Shown: in pieces, positions 57,988 to 64,000 of the stretch
Numbering within the stretch: position 1 is the stretch's first letter
Layout of the letters: every line of letters starts with the position of its first letter
Virus record (IMG/VR): IMGVR_UViG_3300031772_004865
Span: 1-64,000 of that record
Origin: a virus
Length of the DNA stretch: 64,000 nt
Reading direction: 5' to 3' (one strand)
Program-made: the position numbers and the translations under genes
The notes under the pieces: model-generated
What the model was told of the DNA's origin: nothing
What the model saw: only the letters and a program-made list of their open reading frames with translations
Database searches by the model: none

Positions 57988-58016
57988 AGTATAACATAAA
58001 TAAAACCAAATGTCAA
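57988..58016 (-). promoter_or_regulatory. Leftward early promoter
   Basis: TTGACA (58011-58016), 17-base spacer ending TGT, TATACT (57988-57993): a near-perfect extended -10 sigma-70 promoter at the head of the minus-strand gene block. Confidence 0.87.
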
Positions 58017-58562
58017 GGTAAAATAATAAAATAAATTAACCTCTATAACTAATAAAAAATCTATGGTATAATACTATAAATAAAATGCCTATAATAAAAA
58101 ATAAATACTTGCTTGCTGGCGCAATTTATAAACGCCAAAAATATACCTTAAAAAACCGCTTTAGTTATAATACTAAATTATAAAACTACTACCTCATAAA
58201 TAACTATAACTTATTATAAATAAATAAGTTATAATCAACGGGTGGGGTTAGGATTAGCAAAAAAGGTCTTTTTGGCTCGGAAGATACCGACTGTAGGAAA
58301 CTATCGATTTAATAAAATATATCTCTTTTCGCCCCAATCATTTATATTTATTTTCCCCCATTATATTTCATTATTATTAAATCTATCTTATCGGTGATTA
58401 TTATATTCTATTATTTTTAATATAACATTTTGAATTTATTATAGTTAAATATTAAATATGGTAAAATCCCTTCGGTGAAATGCTCATGAGGGGCTCGGAG
58501 CCTGGTCGGTGGGTTATTTTTAGCAAAGATACTATAAGATAGTATTTAATTATCTTATTTTA
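58017..58562. other. Gene-free divergent region with inverted repeats
   Basis: No credible gene. A perfect 11-bp inverted repeat TATAACTTATT/AATAAGTTATA with a 7-base loop lies at 58205-58233. An imperfect hairpin AGCAAAAAA/TTTTTGGCT is at 58255-58276. CTCATGAG and GGCTCGGAGCC palindromes sit at about 58483-58502. TATGGTATAAT near 58063-58072 could be a weak rightward extended -10 promoter. The stretch is likely an operator or part of the replication origin. Confidence 0.5.
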
Positions 58563-58842
58563 TCTACCTTATTGAAATCATTAGAGTTAAGTCATTTCTA
58601 CCTCAATCTTATTAGTTTCTACCCTATTATATATAGGTAAGGAGAATTAGTAAAGGACTAAATTATACTTTCTACCTACTTCTACCTTATTTAGGGTAGA
58701 TACTAAATTAGCAATCTACCATTTCTACCTTTTAGAATCTACTCTATCTACCATTATTAATACCAATAGGTTATGATTTCTATCTTAATATCTACTAATT
58801 TATACCTATTCTTCTTTGCTTATTCTACTTTAGAAAGGTAGA
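58563..58842. repeat. TCTACC iteron-like repeat cluster
   Basis: Ten exact TCTACC hexamers within 280 bases: forward at 58563, 58597, 58618, 58671, 58681, 58715, 58724, 58747 and inverted (GGTAGA) at 58695 and 58837, plus TCTACT variants at 58738, 58791 and 58824. By base composition fewer than one is expected. Clustered short repeats in a gene-free divergent region are typical of initiator-binding iterons at a replication origin. Confidence 0.65.
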
Positions 58843-58935
58843 TGTCGTGCCGAGATGCTTCCTCCCAACCCTCCTTCATTTTACCATAAGATTTAAGATT
58901 GATTTATTCAGGAAGAAATACATGGTAAGAGTAAG

Positions 58936-58987
58936 GCGTAAAAGTTAGTTTTAGAACTTTTACGCTGTTACTTACGAAGTAAGTAAC
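58936..58987. repeat. Twin perfect inverted repeats
   Basis: GCGTAAAAGTT/AACTTTTACGC (11 bp, 8-base loop, 58936-58965) is followed one base later by GTTACTTAC/GTAAGTAAC (9 bp, 3-base loop, 58967-58987). A purine tract with GGGGG and GGGGGG runs (about 59013-59053) follows. This would suit a replication origin hairpin or a protein-binding site; there is no T-run on either side to make a good terminator. Confidence 0.7.
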
Positions 58988-59151
58988 TAATAACTTAGAT
59001 AGATAATGATAAGATAGGGGGTATGGGGGGAAGAGAAGAAGAAGGAAGAGAGAATTTCTTCATTAGAATGGTTTATTTTTTAGGCTAATATGGCAATTAT
59101 TTAAAATATTTATAGGAGTATTTGTAATCTATTAGTATTATTATAGATAGA

Positions 59152-59202
59152 ATACAAAAATAAATGTTACAAAAAAGGAATTTTTCCGTTAATAGTATAT
59201 AG
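59152..59202 (+). promoter_or_regulatory. Promoter-like element for the structured RNA
   Basis: The same 51-bp two-block element as at 40564-40614: ATACAAAAATAAATGTTACAAAA, nine variable bases, TTCCGTTAATAGTATATAG. It ends directly before the first stem of the structured RNA, so it is the likely promoter, perhaps read by the phage sigma factor. The ATACAAAAATAA part copies the last codons and stop of the sigma gene. Confidence 0.6.
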
Positions 59203-59690
59203 GGGCAGTTAATGCTTCAATGCCAATAATAATCCGAAAAGGAAAAAGGGGTTCACAGCGAATACTTGCTCCTAAATGTAGTTAAGATATTGGGTTATGT
59301 CTTTTTACCTGCTATTTTTATTGGCAGACAAGTCATCCTATAAGGTTATTGGATTGGGGTTTCCTGGTCGACTTATAGTGATGTAACTATGGGTGCTTAC
59401 TGATTATCGGGAGGCACCCGATTGATACTTCCTCCTAATTTGACTGCTTATTTAGCGATAAGCCTCGAATTAGGTTATTTATGACCTCGAAAGGTGAGTC
59501 GTGTCTATCTGGTTGCAACCAGGACAAGCCGAGTAGAAAAGATAAGGATTATCGTATAGACTAGAATGGTTTAGCTAACTATTTAATAAGATAATCCAAT
59601 TAATTTTCAACCAGCTTATTATCAAACGATAGTAAGTCTAAAGCTCAAGATAAAGTTCGAAAGGATTTTGTTTTGGGCTTTTTTATTTTA
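59203..59690 (+). ncRNA. Large structured non-coding RNA, about 490 nt
   Basis: Gene-free and visibly more GC-rich than the flanks, with many perfect stems in order: ATAGT/ACTAT (about 59376-59390); GGGTGC/GCACCC (59391-59396 with 59414-59419), mutually exclusive with ATCGGG/CCCGAT (59406-59411 with 59417-59422); CCTAATT/AATTAGG (59434-59440 with 59468-59474) enclosing GCTTAT/ATAAGC; ACCT-CGAA-AGGT; the palindrome CTGGTTGCAACCAG (about 59508-59521); GGATTATC/GATAATCC (59546-59553 with 59590-59597); and a terminator stem at the end. Neither frame pair gives a protein. Size and phage setting recall the GOLLD and ROOL ornate RNAs, but identity is not established. Confidence 0.75.
59640..59690 (+). 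terminator. Rho-independent terminator of the structured RNA
   Basis: AAAGCTCAA (59640-59648) pairs with TTGGGCTTT (59673-59681) with one G-U, followed by TTTTTTATTTTA. It closes the structured RNA before the leader of the structural genes. Confidence 0.75.
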
Positions 59691-59814
59691 TAGGGTTAAG
59701 GGAATTTTACCTCTTCCATAAATTGTAAGTTTAAAATGGGAACTTATTAACCCTACCACAAATCCTGCTTCCGTAGCCAGCCATAAAGTTGATATGCATA
59801 ATATCCGCAGCAGG
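59691..59814 (+). other. Second structured leader element
   Basis: TAGGGTTAA (59691-59699) pairs with TTAACCCTA (59747-59755); CCTGCT (59764-59769) pairs with AGCAGG (59809-59814) around an inner GATAT/ATATC stem. The element lies between the terminator and the first plus-strand gene and could be a leader, attenuator or second RNA. A T-rich tract follows the second stem. Confidence 0.55.
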
Positions 59815-59844
59815 TAAAACTTTTTTATTATTGTGGAAAATCAA

Positions 59845-59988
59845 ATGATTAAAAAATATGATTTTATAGATAGAATAATTTATTTAATTAAAAAAGAATT
59901 AGAAAAATCTCTTTCCGAAGAAGATACACTTGAAGAGATGAATAGATGTTTAGAAAAAACTTTAAATAAAATAGTAAGGGGAAAATAA
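59845..59988 (+). CDS. Small helical protein, first gene of the rightward operon
   Basis: A 47-residue charged helical protein, MIKKYDFIDRIIYLIKKELEK at the start. It ends two bases before the next gene. No motif. It may be a small structural or assembly protein given its neighbours. Confidence 0.5.
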   Translation: MIKKYDFIDRIIYLIKKELEKSLSEEDTLEEMNRCLEKTLNKIVRGK

Positions 59989-59990
59989 AA

Positions 59991-60353
59991 ATGTTAGAAT
60001 CAACTAATTTAATTATTAAACGAGGAGATTCTTGGAGTAGAACAATCTATTTCGAAGACGAATATAATGCTAGAATAAATATAACAGGGTGGATTATTTA
60101 TTTTTTAATAAAAGTGAAAATAGACGATTTAGATAATGCTACTGATGTAATTCCAGCAACAGTAACTTTTTCTAATCCTATCGATGGAGAAGCTACAATA
60201 CAATTAACTTCGACACAGACAAATGTTTTAGGTAATCGTTTATTTGGAATAAAAGTTATTACTGATAAAATGATAGGAATTACAAAAGAAGCGATTACTG
60301 TTTTGGAAGGTACTATTGTATTTACTGACCGAGTAGTCCAGGCGGTGTCCTAA
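59991..60353 (+). CDS. Tail/baseplate-type beta-sandwich protein
   Basis: A 120-residue protein with IKRGDSWSRTIYF, INITGWIIYFLIK and ATIQLTSTQTNVLGNRLFGIKVI. The RGDxW...ITGxxIxFxIK...GxxxIxLTxxxT pattern is that of the N-terminal sandwich domain of phage baseplate upper or tail-fibre proteins. Overlaps the next gene by TAATG. Confidence 0.65.
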   Translation: MLESTNLIIKRGDSWSRTIYFEDEYNARINITGWIIYFLIKVKIDDLDNATDVIPATVTFSNPIDGEATIQLTSTQTNVLGNRLFGIKVITDKMIGITKEAITVLEGTIVFTDRVVQAVS

Positions 60354-60598
60354 TGTCAGATAAGATTATATGTAAAATTTTCGACGAACCAAAAATAAAA
60401 GTAAAAATCTTCGATGAACCTAAAATAGTTATTAAATTTACTGAACAAGGTTTAAAAGGAGATAAAGGTGCAACTGGTCCTGCAGGAACTACAGACCATG
60501 CGTTATTATCTAATTTAGATTATGCTAATTCGGGGCACATTGGTTTCCAGAAAAAAATGATTTATGACCCAGATTACAAAACTTATTTAGTAGAATAA
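60353..60598 (+). CDS. Small fibre-associated protein with a collagen-like stretch
   Basis: An 81-residue protein with a repeated IFDEPKI segment, GLKGDKGATGPAG collagen-like triplets and TDHALLSNLDYANSGHIGFQ, a phrase recurring in phage fibre proteins. Likely a minor tail component. Confidence 0.6.
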   Translation: MSDKIICKIFDEPKIKVKIFDEPKIVIKFTEQGLKGDKGATGPAGTTDHALLSNLDYANSGHIGFQKKMIYDPDYKTYLVE

Positions 60599-60609
60599 AA
60601 AGATAATTA

Positions 60610-60634
60610 AGTTTCTTTACGAGACTAATTTTTT
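60610..60634 (+). terminator. Weak terminator or attenuator
   Basis: AGTTTC (60610-60615) pairs with GAGACT (60621-60626) with one G-U, five-base loop, followed by AATTTTTT. A short stem; partial termination before the collagen-like gene is possible. Confidence 0.4.
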
Positions 60635-60670
60635 GAATTTAATAATTTTTAGAAGAGGAGGAAAATCCAA

Positions 60671-61318
<648 letters not shown>

Positions 61319-61368
61319 TTAATTTTTAATAAATGAGGGAAAGACTTTCTTTCCCTCCCAAAAATAAA

Positions 61369-62013
61369 ATGAATAATAAAGGAAATTTAAAACATGGAGA
61401 AACACTAAAAAAACATTATTGTCTTGATTGTGATAATGAAATAAGTTATAACACATGGTCTTATGGAAAACAACGTTGCAGAAGTTGTGCAGCAAAAGAA
61501 AATTTAAAAAATCCAAAAAATCATTCAGGTTATATAAATGGTAAATTTAGCGACAATCCAAATCATTGTATAGATTGTAATAAAATAATAAGTCCAACTA
61601 CAAAACGATGTAAAAGTTGTAATACAAAATATTTACATAAAATTGGTATTCTAAATAGTAAAGATGAAAATAATCCAAATTTTGGTAATCATAAATTAGC
61701 AGGTAAGAATCATTGGAATTGGATAGATGGTCGTTCTTATGAACCTTATACTGAAGAATTTAATAAAGAACTTAAAGAATTAATTCTCAAACGAGATAAT
61801 TATGAGTGCCAAAACTGCGGTATGACTCAAGAAGAGCATTTAATAGTAATTGGTCGAATATTAACTATTCATCATATTGATTATGATAAGAAGAATTGTA
61901 AAGAAGAAAATTTAATTACAACTTGTCTTTGGTGTAATACTAGAGCAAATTTTAATCGAACTTATTGGCAAAAATTTTATATAAATAAACTTATAAAAAG
62001 AGGAATAAAATAA
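61369..62013 (+). CDS. HNH homing endonuclease with zinc-ribbon array (in the tail operon)
   Basis: A 214-residue protein with ribbons (CLDCDNEISYNTWSYGKQRCRSC, CIDCNKIISPTTKRCKSC), a GKNHWNWIDGRSYEPY linker and HNH core CQNCGMTQEEH...LTIHHIDYDKKNCKEENLITTC. Very close to 38224-39018. It sits between two fibre genes. A 9-bp hairpin GAGGGAAAG/CTTTCCCTC lies 12 bases upstream, and its 3' end carries the ribosome site of the next gene. A start 36 bases earlier is possible. Confidence 0.82.
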   Translation: MNNKGNLKHGETLKKHYCLDCDNEISYNTWSYGKQRCRSCAAKENLKNPKNHSGYINGKFSDNPNHCIDCNKIISPTTKRCKSCNTKYLHKIGILNSKDENNPNFGNHKLAGKNHWNWIDGRSYEPYTEEFNKELKELILKRDNYECQNCGMTQEEHLIVIGRILTIHHIDYDKKNCKEENLITTCLWCNTRANFNRTYWQKFYINKLIKRGIK

Positions 62014-62014
62014 A

Positions 62015-63226
62015 ATGTCCACTAAAAAAGTTCCCGTAACTGAAAATTTTCCTTTCCAGCAACCAGTAAAGGATAAAGACCTTAGTGCTCCTCCTGCAGC
62101 AACTAAAGGGCATCGTTACATTGTTGCAGCAACTGGTTCAGGGGATTGGACTGGTCATACTGGAGATATTGCAATTGGAAATGGTAGTGGATGGGATTTT
62201 GTTACAAAAGCAGAAGGATTAATTACTTGGATAGAGGATGAGAATCTTTATTATTATTTTGATGGTAGTAATTGGATAGTTTCTAATCCTTTTAATAAAA
62301 CTATTTCTGGAGAAATTATTGGATTAACAGATAAACCAACTCCATTAGATGCAGATGTTGCATTAATAGAAAGTGTAGCAGATACAAATGCAAAAAGAAA
62401 ATTAACTTGGCTTAATATAAAAAATACCCTTAAAACTTATTTTGATGGAATTTATAAAGCAACTTTTGCTTATACAGCAGAAGATGTAGCAAATAAAGAA
62501 AATACTACAATAGATACTAGTACCACAAAATATCCGACAGTTAATTTATTAAAAACAGGAATAGATGCTAGAGTAAAAAATAATGGTACAGTTAATCCTA
62601 CTAATTTATTAAGTAATGGGGATTTTGAAAATTGGAGTGCTGGAGCAAGTGCTGCTCCTGATAGATGGATATTTTATACTTCTGGAACAGGAACAATAGA
62701 AAGAGAAGCAAGTGTAATTAAGTTAGGAACTTACTCGGTTCAATTAAATGTAGCGTTAAATGACGTAGCCACGCAAATATATCAAAATGTTGCTACTGAA
62801 AAGGGCATTGCTTACTGGTTGGGTCGTAAAGCAACTTTAGGCATATGGGTATGGGCTTCGGTTGCAAGTAGAGTAACTGTAAAAATAAACTACGCAGGGG
62901 CGACCGATGAAACTACTTCTACTCCTCATTCTGGGGGTAGTGCTTGGGAATTTTTAACAGTAACCGCAACTATTCCTGCTGACGCTTCAAGAATATGGGG
63001 AGTGGTTTATGTTTCTACTGGTGCAGCTACAACAGTTTATGCAGATGGTGCAATGTTAGTAGAAGGTGAAAGTATATTTGCATTTAGTGAGGGAATAACT
63101 CCAATTCCTTTAGGAACAGCAGCAGCAGTTTTAACAGCAAATAAAGGTCCAGCAGGTTGTACAGCAGTTACTGGTTGGATAGCAATAAATATTGGGGGAG
63201 TTCAAAGATTCATACCTTATTGGTAA
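62015..63226 (+). CDS. Tail fibre / receptor-binding protein
   Basis: A 403-residue protein. The start (VPVTENFPFQQPV, KGHRYIVAATGSGDWTGHTGDIA, GSGWDFVTKAEG, YYYFDGSNW) is a DUF2793-like tail domain shared with 60671-61318. The middle is a linker with DNKRKLTWLNIKNTL-like text, and residues about 200-370 form a beta-sandwich carbohydrate-binding module (NLLSNGDFENWS, GTYSVQLNVA, YADGAMLVEGE). It probably recognises a host surface glycan. Confidence 0.78.
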   Translation: MSTKKVPVTENFPFQQPVKDKDLSAPPAATKGHRYIVAATGSGDWTGHTGDIAIGNGSGWDFVTKAEGLITWIEDENLYYYFDGSNWIVSNPFNKTISGEIIGLTDKPTPLDADVALIESVADTNAKRKLTWLNIKNTLKTYFDGIYKATFAYTAEDVANKENTTIDTSTTKYPTVNLLKTGIDARVKNNGTVNPTNLLSNGDFENWSAGASAAPDRWIFYTSGTGTIEREASVIKLGTYSVQLNVALNDVATQIYQNVATEKGIAYWLGRKATLGIWVWASVASRVTVKINYAGATDETTSTPHSGGSAWEFLTVTATIPADASRIWGVVYVSTGAATTVYADGAMLVEGESIFAFSEGITPIPLGTAAAVLTANKGPAGCTAVTGWIAINIGGVQRFIPYW

Positions 63227-63267
63227 ATTAAAGAAATATATATTACATTTAATATAGAAAAGGAATT

Positions 63268-64000
63268 ATGGATAATTTAAAACGAGAAGTAAAAAAAATT
63301 CGTAACCTAAAACAAAATCAAGGGAAGTCAGAAGAAGAATTGAATTCTCTTGCCAAAGAAAGTTTAGAGAAAAATGAAATTACAAATTCTTTAACTTTTT
63401 GTTTACCAGAAGAAAAAGAATTTGCTACTAATTTATTAAATAAATATTTATTAGAATCTTCTATAACTTCATTTTCAGAAAAAAATACTTTAAGGAATTT
63501 AATAGATTTAGAAATTTTATTAGAAAGAGTTAAAAAATTTATTAATAATGAACAAAGCAAAGCAAATCCGACTATTCCTTTACAATTTTTAGAACAAGTA
63601 ACTGAATTAACAAATCAAATAATAGAAATAAAAGAAGGATTAGGATTAGTATCAAAAAAAGACGGAAAGAACGACGCCTCAAAAGTAATAGATGATTTAA
63701 CAGAGAGATTTCATAAATGGATAAATAAACCAGAAAACCGAAGTAATTACGAATTTCAATGTCCTAAATGTGCAGAAATATTTTTAATTAGAAGAAGATT
63801 AGATAAAGAGAAAGATGAAGTTGTTGACCATCCTTGGTTTATTGACGGAGGTATTTTATTTAATAAAGCAATTTTTGAAGATTTAGAATTAGGAAAGATT
63901 TCAGAGGACCAAGCAGCACGTTTTTTAAATGCTACACTTGATTATATAAAATGGATTAGGCAAAATTATCCACTAAATCAAGATAAAAACGAAGAAACAG
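63268..64000 (+). CDS. Candidate terminase small subunit or structural protein (partial)
   Basis: The first 244 codons of a gene cut by the window end. The product is charged and helical, with a middle helix NQIIEIKEGLG, a cysteine pair FQCPKCAEIFLIRRR and a conserved-looking HPWFIDGGILFNKAIFEDLELGKISEDQAARFLNATLDYI. Position after fibre genes and size are compatible with a terminase small subunit, but no motif proves this. Confidence 0.5.
   Translation, partial: MDNLKREVKKIRNLKQNQGKSEEELNSLAKESLEKNEITNSLTFCLPEEKEFATNLLNKYLLESSITSFSEKNTLRNLIDLEILLERVKKFINNEQSKANPTIPLQFLEQVTELTNQIIEIKEGLGLVSKKDGKNDASKVIDDLTERFHKWINKPENRSNYEFQCPKCAEIFLIRRRLDKEKDEVVDHPWFIDGGILFNKAIFEDLELGKISEDQAARFLNATLDYIKWIRQNYPLNQDKNEET

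Noticed and set aside
58936-58987. Twin hairpins as terminators
   Set aside because: Neither stem is followed by a T-run on either strand.
59203-59690. Group I or group II intron, or tmRNA, RNase P or 6S RNA
   Set aside because: I found no convincing intron core (P7 pairing, domain V) and no flanking gene to be spliced; tmRNA and RNase P landmarks are absent.
63268-64000. Firm call as terminase small subunit
   Set aside because: The gene is incomplete and shows no helix-turn-helix or other diagnostic motif; kept only as a candidate.

Overview
The window is a 64 kb piece of an AT-rich (about 30% G+C by eye) double-stranded DNA tailed bacteriophage genome that uses the standard bacterial code: TAA, TGA and TAG all end genes. 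The evidence is a phage-type replication and recombination set, many start/stop overlaps (ATGA, TAATG), dozens of genes under 70 codons, tail-fibre genes, and mobile nucleases between genes. The left edge cuts a cytidylyltransferase gene and the right edge cuts a structural or packaging gene, so the genome is larger than the window. The host is not identifiable. AGGAGG-type ribosome sites and TTGACA/TATACT promoters indicate a host with conventional sigma-70 and Shine-Dalgarno signals.

Layout. (1) From 58 kb down to position 1 every gene is on the minus strand. Reading in the direction of transcription, 58-46 kb holds small phage proteins of unknown function behind a family of near-consensus promoters. 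46-40 kb holds RuvB, a tyrosine recombinase, a sigma factor and a Cro-type repressor. 40-30 kb holds a phosphoesterase, an amidoligase, an M14 peptidase, a trypsin-like protease and nucleotide enzymes. 30-10 kb is the replication, recombination and repair core: FEN-type exonuclease, OB-fold protein, primase-helicase, RecA-like protein, family B DNA polymerase with an intein, RuvC, SbcC/SbcD, RNA ligase, HD and cREC enzymes, and two Mom-like DNA-modification candidates. 10-0 kb is an accessory block: two ClpP-like proteases, an M50 intramembrane protease, peptide deformylase, an MFS transporter, a fused glycosyltransferase/LicD protein, an SDR and a cytidylyltransferase. (2) 58.0-59.84 kb is a gene-free divergent region. 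It carries a TCTACC repeat cluster, twin hairpins, a promoter-like element, and a roughly 490-nt highly structured RNA ending in a terminator. (3) From 59.85 kb rightward the genes are on the plus strand and encode tail or fibre proteins, including a collagen-like one with 66-bp tandem repeats, interrupted by an HNH homing gene.

The most notable signals are: the structured RNA at 59.2-59.7 kb, whose upstream 51-bp element recurs only at the 3' end of the phage sigma-factor gene; the origin-like repeat cluster beside it; the GT2-TPR-LicD-LicD fusion next to nucleotide-sugar-type enzymes; the paired ClpP-like proteins with an apparent Asp-to-Asn change; a ribosomal protein bS21 homologue; two Mom-like proteins; and a family of zinc-ribbon modules shared by two unrelated homing-nuclease folds and by a phosphoesterase. 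All identifications come from motif reading only; no database search was run.
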